This document shows, piece after piece, positions 33,970-45,341 of a DNA stretch of 64,000 nucleotides (positions within the stretch are counted from its first letter, which is position 1; each line of letters opens with the position of its first letter). The translations under genes were made by a program, and so were the position numbers. Origin of the DNA: Rotaria sordida. Taxonomy: Eukaryota; Rotifera; Eurotatoria; Philodinida; Philodinidae. The stretch is taken from assembly GCA_905250125.1 (NCBI GenBank), contig CAJNOL010000345.1:60993-124992 (forward strand), given 5' to 3'. The notes beneath the pieces are model-generated. The model saw nothing but the letters and a program-made list of their open reading frames with translations, was not told where the DNA came from and searched no databases.

Positions 33970-35878
33970 TTGAAATATTTTTTGATTAATACTAAACTGA
34001 ATAACGACGAATGAAGAATTATTTCTACCAAACTAACATCTCAAACAATATATATATATATATATATATATATGAAAGAACACAAGTAAATATAAGCTAT
34101 AAAATAAGCAAACGAAACATCTATCATAAAAATGAATCATTCGACTTTATAAGTGAAAGATCAAATTCGAGAATGAATATTGTGCATTAATAAGATCTTC
34201 AATATAGTGATGTCATATATCAACTTATTATGTAATATGATACTTCTTTAGTTTTCTTAAATCTTATCAGTTCTCAATTAATAATTGTTATTTACAAACC
34301 AAAGTAAAACGTTTATTATATGTATAGATTGTCGATCACGTAATAAACATACCTAGTTATATGGCATGATAAGAGAGCAAATATTTTCGTATATGTCCAT
34401 ATAAAATTCAACAATAATATTAAGATTTTTGTTGTCATATTGGTTTGATGATAAAGAAAAAGTTTACTTCAAACATAAAGACTTTTTCATTTCGTTCTCA
34501 TATAGATAGTACGAAATGAACTATTCAATTGTAAAGAAAAAAGTTTCTCCTTGATTTGATTGTACCTTTTGCCAAGTGAAATTAAAAGATTGAGTTACTT
34601 ACATTATATTGCTTCGAAAGATGCGGTGTTGAAAAGAGAATATATATACATGAATTGGTACGTGCTTGTATGTGTGATTTTTTTCTTCATTCTTTCGACA
34701 TTTACAACATGAAGTTGAAGGAACACAAAAGTCATTTCTCATATGTCTTTACAATTTTAATATTATGATTCACAATACAGAATGTTTCATAAGTCTCAAG
34801 ACACTATGAAATTAGTTTATATGTAGACAGTACATAATTCCTAACTAAATATTTCTTATATGTGCCTTGAGTACTTGTGTCAATCTTTCGAATGACATAT
34901 TATTGAATAGTATTTTCCCTTGCGATAATAAAAATATAAACATGACTATGTGAGAATAAATTTTTCTCAATCGGCTAACGTGTTTTTTTCAAAGGTTTTT
35001 TAATAGAGTGCTGAACATTTCTACATAAAACATAGTGTAATAGAAAACAATAATTATTTATCTTATTCGCTTATTCTACGCTCATTACAATCCACTGGTT
35101 ACATGTTTAATCAAGCTATGTACTCAGTAACTGGATTGAAATAAATGAAATATAGGAAAATGTCGCTTTCAGAACGAAATGCAAACAATAAAGATTTTAT
35201 TTTGAACTATTGATGAATTATTTAATTATTGAATTTTACCTTAAGCAAGTGACGATTAAATTGTTGACGTATGACCTACTGAAATGCATGCCGCTAAGCA
35301 CTATGGATTGTATCAAATTTTAATAGGATTTCGGGTTTTCAGAGAAATTATTGAGAGAAATTTGGGATCAAGTCGAAAAATTACCGGAATTCGTGTAATC
35401 CATTATTTATATAGGTTGTCGATTATGCAATACATATCCAAAATTTATATGAAAAAATGAGAGAGCAAATGTTTCCGCATATGTTGACATAAAATTCAAT
35501 AATGGCAATACGATTTTTGTTGTTGTAGTCGTCCGATGATGAAGAAAATATTTAGTTCAGGAATAAAGACTGTTCCACAGCGTTCTCATATAGATAGTAC
35601 CAGCTTTTCATTCTACTACATGATTGTATTAATTGTAATAATTCTCTGATCAACAATAATCATGAAAGGGAACGATAGACATCAACAAAATGAATCACTA
35701 AACATCATCTTATTCAACAACAGGGTGTTATAAATGATATACGAGGGAAAAACAACAGACTTCAAGATTGAAGTCTGCTGTTTACTCGCGATGATATTCA
35801 ATTATAAACTTAACTATTTCCTTCGTTAAATGAATTTCTTTATAAAAACAAAATAGTGAAACAAAATTAATGTAGCTA
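33970..35878. other. AT-rich intergenic stretch
   Basis: It contains a (TA)n microsatellite at about 34049-34073. A segment near 34320-34570 (TAGATTGTCGATCACGTAATAAACAT..) has a diverged copy near 35410-35640 (TAGGTTGTCGATTATGCAATACATAT..), with shared GAGAGCAAAT, CATATAAAATTCAA and TTCTCATATAGATAGTAC strings, so a direct repeat of about 230 bp sits here. No exon. Confidence 0.5.
34323..35602. repeat. Diverged direct repeat, two copies about 1.09 kb apart
   Basis: Copy 1 (about 34323-34514) and copy 2 (about 35413-35602) share, in order, TTGTCGAT.A, AATA.ATA, GAGAGCAAAT, GTTGTC/GTTGTTGT, GATGATAAAGAAAA or GATGATGAAGAAAA, AATAAAGACT or CATAAAGACT, and CGTTCTCATATAGATAGTAC. Orientation is the same. 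No terminal repeats or coding content were seen; probably two fragments of one dispersed repeat. Confidence 0.6.
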
Positions 35879-36234
35879 GTAAGGTGCCCGTAATGTAAAC
35901 CTTCAGTAGAAATTGTTTTTCGTGTTTTTTTATATATGTTTTGATAGAGTATGAACAGCTGATTACGAAAAATTGATTTTTAGTTTTTCAGAAACATTTT
36001 TTTTAGATCAAAAAAATTCAAAACTTTGGAGGGTACCATTTTTTTGAAAATATGCAAAATTGTCTATTTTACTGCCTTTTTTAGGTTGTAAAACTTATTT
36101 TTTCGACCTGAAAAATTCTTTCTGAAAAACTAAAAATCAATTTTTCGTAATCAGCTGTTCATACTCTATCAAAACATATATAAAAAATACAAAAAAAAAT
36201 TTTACTGAAGTTCTGCATTGCGTGCACCTTACAT
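35879..36234. mobile_element. Short fold-back element, arms about 145 bp
   Basis: The arms are inverted copies with GTAAGGTGC at both outer ends (35879 and, reverse-complemented, 36234). The core TATATATGTTTTGATAGAGTATGAACAGCTGATTACG is present on the left and its exact complement on the right (two stretches joined here are each visible around 35930-35970 and 36145-36185). The central spacer is about 60 bp. No coding. Confidence 0.78.
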
Positions 36235-36283
36235 GCGCAGGCTCCGCGCGAGGGTCCGAAGATTGGGAGGAGGAGATGTGTGC

Positions 36284-37105
36284 GAAAATATTTCAGAGAT
36301 GCTTTACCGGATGTCCCAGAATGGTTTCAATATAGTCTATTTTGCATAGGATTCCCTACAGACGAAATATAAAATCTTGAGCTTCTTCGAAAAGATACGT
36401 GGTCAAAAGGTCTGGATAAGTTGTATGAATAAGTCTCTATTTACTTGCTTCAATGATTTTTGTAGACGATTAAAATCGAAGATATGTGTGAAGTGGCTAT
36501 TGGATGTTCCAAAAAATTGGTAGCATTTTCTATTTTGCATATATCTTGGGTTGAGAGAGCGATAAACTCTTCAATTTTTTCAAAAGATGCGCTGTGAAAA
36601 GGCCTAGAAAAAATTATAAAAAACACGTCTATTGACCTATTCTGATGGTTTTCCTCCATTCAAAATGAGCAGCTCATTTGACACTATTATTTAGTTTTTT
36701 TAGTAAAAGATGCGCTATCGAAAGCGTGGGAAGTAGCACTATCATGTAGGTTTTTCATTTTGAATACAGAAAAGACTATCGGTACAAGGCAATAGGAATT
36801 TGTTATTAACATTTTTTGTAGAGGTTTTCACAGCGTATCTTCTTTTAAAAACATTCAAGATTTTATCATTTATCTAGGTCGAGCTACATGAGAAATAAAA
36901 AATGTTGCAAACATTTTGCCATACCTGATGTTTTTGTTACTCTGTAAAGAATCGAAAATAGCGACGTTTCACACATCTTTACTATTAATTTTTCAAAAAC
37001 CTATCAAAACAAGTCAGAAGAAAATTTGTTACAGTTATTGTAGAGAATTATATGCAAAATAGACTACATTGTAAACATTCTGCAACATCCGATAAAAAAT
37101 TTCAA
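36284..37105. repeat. Nested palindrome of four related units
   Basis: Unit A (about 36284-36440) and unit B (about 36480-36620) are direct copies: GGATGT.CCA.AA, TCTATTTTGCATA, CTT..TT..CGAAAAGAT or CAAAAGAT, then GT.AAAAGG.CT. Unit C (about 36825-36975) and unit D (about 37030-37105) are inverted copies, with TTTCACAGCGTATCTTCTTTTAAAAA in C and TATGCAAAATAGACTACATTGTAAACATTCTGCAACATCCGATA-type order in D. There is no coding frame. Probably a MITE that duplicated and inverted. Confidence 0.65.
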
Positions 37106-37469
37106 AAAACTTTTACCCATTTTGTTGAATAATCATGAATGATTTTCAATTATTCGGGAGTGTACACCTCCTACACTCCCCCCTACTTTCGCAGATGCTG
37201 CTTACATGTCATATGACATGACCAGATATATCTTTTTCTTTTTCTTCTTAATTTCAAAATAATTTTCTTGTCATGCGCAGCATGTCAGTTATAAAAGAAC
37301 TTTAGTCCTTGTAATCGTATGCATCGAAAAAATTTTTTAAACATAAAATATTGAAGTAGAGAATATAATGGCAGGATGATATAGTTCTGTATATAAATAG
37401 ACATTCAAAGAAGATTCTTAGTTTGACAACAACTATTAGCATTTTATAGACGGAATTTACGCAAGAAAA

Positions 37470-38449
37470 ATGTCTACATCGGTCAATTGGACACGCAAAG
37501 CTGCTACTGACGAAATCACCATTTATCTTGGTATACCCATTCTTGTTATTGGAGTTCTTGGTAGAATTCTCAATATTATTATTTTTATGAGTCTTAAAAC
37601 ATTTCGACAAAATTCATGTGCTTTCTTTTTAACCATCATGTCATTTGTTAATATTGGTCAATTACTATTAAGTTTATTTAGTCGTATTGTGATTATTGGA
37701 TTCAATGTTGATTGGACAGACTCTTCATTGACTTTTTGTAAGTTTAGATATTATTGTCTTCAAGTATGTGCATTAACATCCTATACATGTATGTGTTTGG
37801 CAACTATTGATCAATTCTTGGCTACTTCACTTCATGTTTACTGGCAACAATTTATTAATATTAAAAAAGCCTATGGTCTATGTGTGTTCTTCTTTATTAT
37901 TTGGCTTCTTCACGGCATTCCATCATTGATTTGGTACAATTTGGGTTTATCATCCATTAAAGGAAAACTAACTTGTACAATAACAAATCCTGTTTTTAAT
38001 GTGTACATTGCATATGGATATTTACTCATATTAACTGGGGTATTACCAATCTGTATAACAGTATTATTTGGATTTTTGGCATATTGGAATGTGAGACAAA
38101 TACCCTATCGAACAGTTCCATTGGTTCGACGTGAATTAGATAAACAATTAACATCAATGGTTCTTGTACAAATTGTCTTTAATTGTTTTATTATTTTACC
38201 ATACATCATATGTCTGTTTCTGGTTGATATTCTGGATCCTAATAGTGAATCAATTAATATTTCTGATTTAAATTTTGCTCAAGATATTAGCATTATACTG
38301 TATTACTTATATTTTGCAGTGAGTATAAATAGTTAAAACTTTGAATGATGATTTTTGAATTGTTTTAGAGTTCATTTTATATTTATATTTGTGTATCAAA
38401 ACGATTTCGTCAACAATTAATGTATGTTCTTATTGATATTTATCATTAG
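37470..38449 (+). CDS. Rhodopsin-class GPCR, orphan (two exons)
   Basis: Exon 1 is 37470-38318 and exon 2 is 38369-38449 (gca|gtgagt .. ttttag|agttc, phase 0), giving 309 aa with seven hydrophobic segments. TM1 is YLGIPILVIGVLGRILNIII (GRILN in place of GNxxN). TM3 ends ATIDQF, where DRY is usual, and the extracellular cysteine before TM3 is in TFCKFRYY. TM4 has the conserved Trp in IIWLLHGIPSLIW. TM7 ends YLYFASSFYIYI in place of NPxxY. The N-terminus has a glycosylation site (NWT) and no signal peptide. The short last exon encodes CVSKRFRQQLMYVL, a cytoplasmic helix 8. The DQF and FASxxY variants point to a lineage-specific receptor family; the ligand is unknown. A decayed copy of exon 2 lies near 40.4 kb, so the locus once had a tandem duplicate. 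Confidence 0.88.
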
Positions 38450-41400
38450 AGATGGAAACATCAAGCAAATGCAATGAATCAGGTTTTACCTGAAGGAGAG
38501 GAACAATGATTGATCGTAAAGTAAAAGAATTTCAAAAAAATAACAAAACCGTACTGTTATAGTTCAATATAGCCGATGAATAAAATATGATGACTTACAA
38601 TTACACGTTTGACAAAAATAAAAAATATATGAAAGTCTAAATGAATTGTTAGCAGACATATTGAGATTAATCGAACGTTTTTTCATCCAGAAAAATCTTT
38701 TAAAAATTTGATTTTTTTGTTGTACATGTTCTCTTTTAATCTTGGCCAAAATATATTTTTCTTTTTGTGTTATTTGCAAGTATACGTCATTGCTTTTGTT
38801 AACTAAAAACTATATAGTTTGTCAATAAATCATAGTCAATATTATTTCAGAAGCCTTTTTTTTTGTTATGCAAATTATTGAATAAGTTTTCTAAACGAAT
38901 CAACATAATAATGCTTGGTATCGAGTTAATTCAATTCTATTGAAAGTAGAAGGTCCAAATGAGTCACATTTATAATAAGAGTGTTCAGAGAATAATAATG
39001 ACTGTTTCTTCCTGTATATTAAAACAATCTGTCACTATTGTACCCAGTTCGAAATTCGGAAAGTGTGTTACTATGCAAATAATAAGTTTAATATATTACC
39101 GTGTCAAGAACGTGTACTTTTGGAAGTCACGAAAAATTATTTTATGTTCAGAAGTTTTCATAGGCATATGATGACTCATATTGGTATGATTGTGTAAGAT
39201 ATTAAGCATTTATTTCATAGATCCATAAACATCTTTTACTTATGTTTTTTTTTATAGTTCTTTGAACTTGATATTGATACTTTAGATATTAATCACTTTA
39301 TAAGAATATCAATTAACTTAGAAAATTATGTTACAACCGATAAATCTGTGTTAAGAAAACCATGAACACTTCTAAGACATTGTCATTCTATTAATTGAGT
39401 ACTGCAGAAGAATGATATTGCTGATAATGTATTATGTACTAATAAACGATATGGTCCCAATCAATGCTTTTATTGAAATTTAATTTAAGCATATAACAGC
39501 ATAATTATAATAGAGCAAAGGACACTTTATTATAAATGATTGTTATAGTTGCTAAACTCTATCTCATACGTTTTCTCAGGGCCACACTACATGGAATTGT
39601 ATTGAGGAAAACTTCTCTCGTCAGTTATTGAAAGCTTCCAGTTTTGATGATACTTTTTGAAAGAGTCAGCGATCAAACTTCTATTGCATACCTCCTAGTC
39701 ACAATAGACATCTGTCAATTCTTAATAAAGAGAAATCATGATTTTTGGTTATTTTATGAGTAGGTAAATGAACATTTTTTCAATTCTTTTTTCTCGTTTC
39801 CTGGTCTATCTTCTATTAGACGATACATCGCATACTAGTGTTGGATGCATCTAATAGGGGTGGCTATTCACCGTCTCTTGCATTTTTCAAAACGTTTATG
39901 TAACTTGTTCTGAACTATCAATTTGTGCTCAGAATGTCGTCTTTTTTTTATCGGTATTGGAGATTTATTTTTGAGAAAAAAGGCAATACAATTTACTTTT
40001 CAGGATAACTGCAAATAGTCATCCCCGACATCAACATGCATGAGACTTTTTGTCTTTTTCTTAACTGTACAATCCATGCTCGCACAATCGCTCATCCAAA
40101 ACTAGTCTATTCAATGTATAATTAACAACTATAGTGTTCTATCCAAGAGAAAAATGAATGCCTGGAAATCTGAAACCGAAAATTTAGAAAATCTTGGCTT
40201 TTGACACCAAAAAAAGATTTTGTAGTGTGGTAATTTCTCGAAGATTTTTATATTGTAAATTTTCCAAATTTTGAGACTATATCGAAAAAATGCCGTGATA
40301 TAAGAGGATTATCCATTTTCAAATGGTTCTCTACTGCGGACGGGATCGAAAAAAACTGTCTACAAAGGAAAGTTCGACTGTAAGTTTAATTTATTCGTAG
40401 AGTTCAGTTGATATTTATGTTTGTATATTCAAAAGATTTCGTCGATAATTTGTTTATGTTATCTTTGGTATTTATATTAAATATTGGAAACATTCAAGCG
40501 TGTCTTTTAATCATGTATCTTCTTATCTATAAAAAAGTATTGCTAGAAATATAGAAAAAAAGTATTCTGGTCAATTTTGTTAAATTATATTGAATTAAAG
40601 ATATAAAATAGACTTTAAAATAAATCTCTAAACAATTTTTCTTTATGATATCATTTAATAAGCGATACGAGATAAAAATTTTTACTACTATATTTACTTG
40701 AATAATCTATAAAATAAAAGAGAATAAGAATTTGTAGGATGAATAAATGATAACATTATCAGTCATATATCTTTTAACCTTTGTGTTTATAAAAGATTTT
40801 CTGATTAATTGTGTTTACAATAAAAACTTGATATTATTCGTTTTGTGTTATTCCATAAATAAATCTAAACGTGACTTGTATAAGTGTCTTACAACTAATT
40901 GGTTTTCTAATTATAGAACTCTCTCATATATTTTGTTATATTGCTTCAACTCAGTATCATATGGTACAAGAACTTCGGCATTAATCATATCCTGTATTTC
41001 TATTTTGATAACTACAATGAAAAAGATTCGAAAAAATTTCATTTTTTTTTTTTTCGTAAAAATTTGATAATCTGATTATGTTTGGTGTTAGTATTTCACA
41101 GTGTTTTATATATCAATTCAAAAGAAAACAATAATATTGAACAAGTTTTTCGTCAGTTAGAAGAATTTATTTCTTCTTATTGAATCACAATTAATTAGAT
41201 TCCTTTTTTTTTCTTTATCAAAATTTGAATCTATTTGTTGTTGAATATTTCAAATTCAAAAACATGAGAAAAGCAAGTACATTCTGCTACAAATTTTTAT
41301 ACTTTCCACATTCAATTATTGACTTATACAACATAAGTATAGCTTAAACAAATACAAATTAATTAACACAAATATTTCTATATAATCTCTTAACTAATAC

Positions 41401-41769
41401 TTAAACAAAACTAATAATTAATAACTTTGACTGGTCATGAGTATGAAGATAAATCACAACGAGTTATAGGTTTGTTTTGTTTTTGAATATTTTTCAGTTG
41501 TTATCGAGTGCTTTTTCCAATTATTTGATTGATTATCGATTATTGCGAATGTATTAATAAATTTTTGTTCGCTTTTGTTTTGGAAACTGAAATGATAAGC
41601 ACGAGAACTTTTAGCACCAAAATATTAAGCACGCAAAAACATGAGGGCAAAATATGAGGTCTATTGAAAGATCAATGAGTGTATACGGAAACGGATGTAC
41701 GTGAGCGTGTGGGTGTCAACATTAGTCTTCTCTAGACACGTACTTCAATTCAATAATAGAATTCCAATA
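38450..41769. other. Intergenic stretch containing a GPCR relic
   Basis: Apart from the relic at 40399-40505 I find no supported exon. Hydrophobic-looking frames near 38959 and 40747 are A/T-rich and lack domain features. Confidence 0.45.
40399..40505 (+). pseudogene. Decayed duplicate of the last GPCR exon
   Basis: The sequence aligns with the second exon and downstream flank of the GPCR at 38369-38480: AGTTCA, then ATATTTAT.TTTGT, CAAAA.GATTTCGTC, TTATGTT.T.TT..TATTTAT and finally TTGGAAACATTCAAGC in the untranslated part. The reading frame is broken by a stop after the KRFR motif. The five upstream transmembrane segments were not found. Confidence 0.7.
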
Positions 41770-42492
41770 CAGTAAAGCCTCCCATAGTGGACACTTCGCA
41801 GTCCAAAGGAGCGATTTTTGTTGGGGTTGAATATCTGTGTAGTGGACATTAATTATGAATTCAAAGAGAATATTACGATGATTATCATCGATCACTCAGC
41901 ATAATGACTCTTCTTTATTGATCAGAAGACAGAATGACAAAAAGAAAAAAAAGATGTTTTAGTGGTGGTGAAGAAAGAATACGTTCTTTCTATTGATTAG
42001 GCGAGACGAATCTGATAATTGCATTGAAACATTTGTGTTATTTTGCTACCATTATTAAGAGAAAAGACTATTATGTCTAATCGACGAGTGTTGACTGTCG
42101 AACAAAACATTGCACTAATGAAGGACAATCAAAATGATCATGATTTATCAACTTCATCTTTTTGCGTCTATTCAATAGTCTCAGTTATACACTCTTATCT
42201 CTGATCTTGAATCATAATTAATTGACATTTATCTGGATTTGAAAGTAATGAAATAAAATTCTATCAAAGATTATTTTGACAATTGTTGATTTTTCTATTT
42301 TCAAAAATAAAATACATGGAAAGAAAAGTAATAACGTACTCTATTCAATTATCTTATTCACTAATACTCCAGATGACTAGAAACGTGTTGATTTCTTCGA
42401 AAAAAGACACTATTTTTGAAACATACACAATTTCTCTATAGTGGATACTTTTGAAAAGTCCAAAGAATATTCACTATCGAAAGATTTTACTG
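41770..42492. mobile_element. Non-autonomous pogo/Tigger-type element
   Basis: TA flanks both ends (41768-41769 and 42493-42494). The termini are inverted repeats: left CAGTAAAGCCTCCCATAGTG, right (reverse complement) CAGTAAAATCTTTCGATAGT, with a second matched block GTCCAAAG / CTTTGGAC inside each. CAGTA..CCTC..TAGTGGACA is the typical end of Tigger/pogo-like elements. Inside is a 43-codon relic at 42073-42204 with a CENP-B/pogo-like N-terminus. Confidence 0.82.
42073..42204 (+). pseudogene. Relic of a pogo/Tigger transposase N-terminus
   Basis: The frame begins MSNRRVLTVEQNIALMKDNQ, resembling the start of the first helix-turn-helix of Tigger/Jerky/CENP-B-type proteins (RR.L..EQK...L). It ends at a TGA after 43 codons, with the rest of the transposase missing. 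Confidence 0.5.
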
Positions 42493-43602
42493 TATTTCAA
42501 AGCTTATCTCATTGATTATGAGCTATATCAATAACTGTTGCGCCACAAATATAGAAACATGTCTGTCTTTGACAGCTAAATGAAGAATGATCCGATGAAT
42601 CGTTTGTTTTAATAAAATATTCGAAGGAAACTGAATAACATTCGAAACTCAAGAAATCTTAGGCTTAGGGTTTTTGATTGACTCTAGCATTTAGTCTAAT
42701 GATGTTGCCGAAATCTCTCTTTTGACATTCTCTAATATCATTCTTCTACTTCAATTGTTTCTCGATGGAAAAATATTATGTCATGTCGTTCAGTAAATAA
42801 GAGTATTTGTCTTCATTTAGGTAAAAAACGACCAAAACGATTTAAGTGAATGTCTGATCTTCTCACCATTCTTATCTACACCTACACTCTTTATCTTCAT
42901 TTTTTTTTGTGAATATTGAACTTTCCTTGTGCTTATCGTTCACTAATCGTTGTCTTATAATAATAAAAGTAAACGAAAGCATCGATCAGTTAAATTGTCT
43001 AACTTTTAAATTTCGTTTGCGTTTGTATTCGATAACAATGTTTTGAAACTGTTTTTATACAATTTTTCTTTTTTATTTCTACAGTTTATATAATATAGAA
43101 AGAGTTTTGTCAACTTTTTTTAATTTCGATTTTCATCTAATTTTCAAAATAAAACTCATCTACTTACAAGTTCATCATTTTACTTTTAATCTCACAAAAC
43201 TTATTCTTACACAACTTCGAATGAGAATCAACTATGAAACTTTTTACATCAATTCAAGACTTAATGTTTGCTATTTTTTTTTTAAATTTTTATTCAAACT
43301 ATGAAATCATGGTTTGTTTGCCATATATAGACAGTAAAACATATTCATCGATTTGCGTTTTTGTATTATATTTTGAGTCCAGATTCACTAAGCGCTGTTT
43401 TGGCATCATAGTAGGCAAATAAAAGAGTCAAGGTGCTTTTTTTTAAAAAGATTTTGATCGAATACTTTTTGTTCTTTTTTTTTACTTTACATTAGACGAA
43501 AGGAGAAGAGTATTTTTACCTGTTCTGCATCATCTTTTCGTTGTCTCAATTGATAATAATGTTGAGTTTTGTCAGGTATAGATTTTGTATTTGTCATTAA
43601 AA
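42493..43602. other. Intergenic stretch upstream of the aspartic protease
   Basis: No exon was supported; AT-rich with poly-T runs. It is the likely promoter region of the gene starting at 43603. Confidence 0.4.
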
Positions 43603-45341
43603 ATGTTGAATTTATCTAATGTTTTGTTCTTGCTTTCGATTGCTATTGTGTCGTCAACGGAATTACTTCGGTACTTCTTTCTAATCAATTATTTCTTTAA
43701 AAAAAAAATGATCATTTTATAGAATGTCATGTTATCGAATGACAGATACTTCAGTACAAAATGATCGTATAGAACACGAAACAATAAATTTAACTTATAA
43801 AAGTTCATTACGATTTAGAGGCAAGACAAATGTAATTAGAGAATCATTATTTAATCAAGCAAATGTACGTTCAATCATTAAAATTACAAAGTTAATTGTT
43901 TATTTTTTTCTTTCTTTCTTTCGTTCAGTATTATTGGATTGGTTTAATTTCAATCGGTACACCAGAAAAAACTTTTATTATCAATTTCGATACAGGTTCT
44001 ACTGATTTATGGGTACCATCAATTCAATGTCTTTCTACTTGTGGTGAATATTCTTCAACAGAAAAACAAAATTTTTTAAAAAAAAAATATTTCGCATCAA
44101 TATACATTTTAGAAAACAAAGCAAAATACGATTTATATAGTTCGTATACATCTCGAGCTAATGGAGCTACCTTTAGAATTAAATACGGTGATGGGTCATA
44201 TGTTAATGGTATTTTCATTAATGATACTGTGACAGTATGTAATTATGACTGATCGTTAAATAAGAATTAATAATTGAAATTTCAATTAGATAGCAAATTC
44301 ATCTGTATTAAATCAAGCATTTGCTCATGCAAAAAATATATCAGGTTTTAGTTTGTCAACATTTGATGGTGTTTTAGGTCTTGCTTATCCATCACTTGGT
44401 ACATCTGGTCAGATTCCTATTTTTTATAACATGTGGCAACAAGGTCTTATATCTAATCCAATTTTTTCTTTTTATTTCAATCCGTATGATTTATTTTATT
44501 TGATAATTTAAAAATATTATTAATGAAAATTATGTTGTTGTTTTTTCTCAGAAATCCAAATTCTTATCCAGGTGGTGAACTTATTTTCGGTGGAGTAGAT
44601 TCAACTAAATATTTAGGTTCAATTACTTATGTAGATGTTATTATACCTGCCTATTGGGAATTTATGATGGATAGGTGAAGAAAATATTCTAAAGAAGAAT
44701 TTTTATTTATATTTATTCTCAATATAGTGTACAAACAAATGATAAAATAATATGTTCAAATTGTCGTGCTATTTTGGATACTGGTACAACATTAATTGTT
44801 GGACCATCAAATCAAATAGCATTACTTAATTATGCTATTGGTGGAATATATGATCAAGAAACTGGATTAGTAAGATTAATAATGATATGATTTTTTTTTA
44901 TCAGAAGTCATCGTCTTCTTTTTTTTTTTGAAAATGAAATAGTACACAGTTGATTGTTATACTCGTTTATTATCTGATTTTCCTGATGTAGAATTTTCAA
45001 TTGGTAATATGACATTTACATTATCAGTATTACAATATTTACTTATTTCAAAAGATAATGATAATTTTGTATGTTATACTATTTTTCAAGGTATTAATTT
45101 ACGTGATAATCGTGGATATCTAATATGGATTCTTGGTGATTATTTTCTTAGTCGTTTCTATTCGATTTATAATGTTAAACGTAATCAAATTGGTCTTGCT
45201 AAATCAATATCATATAATTACTTACAAATAAATCCGAAATCATTATTTGGAAATTCAAGTAATAAAAATTATTTTCAATATATTTTACAATTATTTATAT
45301 TAATTATTATTCTTGTTATAAGAAATATCTTTTTTTTTTAA
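43603..45341 (+). CDS. Pepsin/cathepsin D-type aspartic protease with C-terminal membrane anchor (eight exons)
   Basis: Exons are 43603-43670, 43723-43864, 43929-44043, 44113-44234, 44290-44483, 44552-44674, 44728-44869 and 44943-45341, giving 434 aa (family A1). A signal peptide (MLNLSNVLFLLSIAIVSS) is followed by a propeptide-like region. The first catalytic motif is FDTGSTDLWV after YYWIGLISIGTP; the flap is IKYGDGSYVNG; FDGVLGLAYPSL and GGELIFGGVD follow; the second catalytic motif is ILDTGTTLIVGP. WILGDYFLSRFYSIYNVKRNQIGLA is the family's C-terminal core. Both Asp residues are present, so an active enzyme is likely. After the protease core a Ser/Asn linker leads into a hydrophobic tail (YILQLFILIIILVI), so it is probably membrane-bound or GPI-anchored, unlike cathepsin D. 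A 69-bp intron (44044-44112) is in frame and stop-free. Removing it restores the normal spacing CLSTCENKAKYD. Confidence 0.93.

Noticed and set aside
34049..34073. (TA)n and other microsatellites as regulatory sites
   Set aside because: They occur throughout the AT-rich background and show no consistent position relative to genes.
38959..39171. 70-codon + frame downstream of the GPCR
   Set aside because: No domain, no splice sites of note, and composition like the surrounding non-coding sequence.
40747..41067. Hydrophobic 106-codon frame
   Set aside because: It arises from T-rich sequence; no conserved receptor motifs, no homologous blocks to the nearby GPCR.
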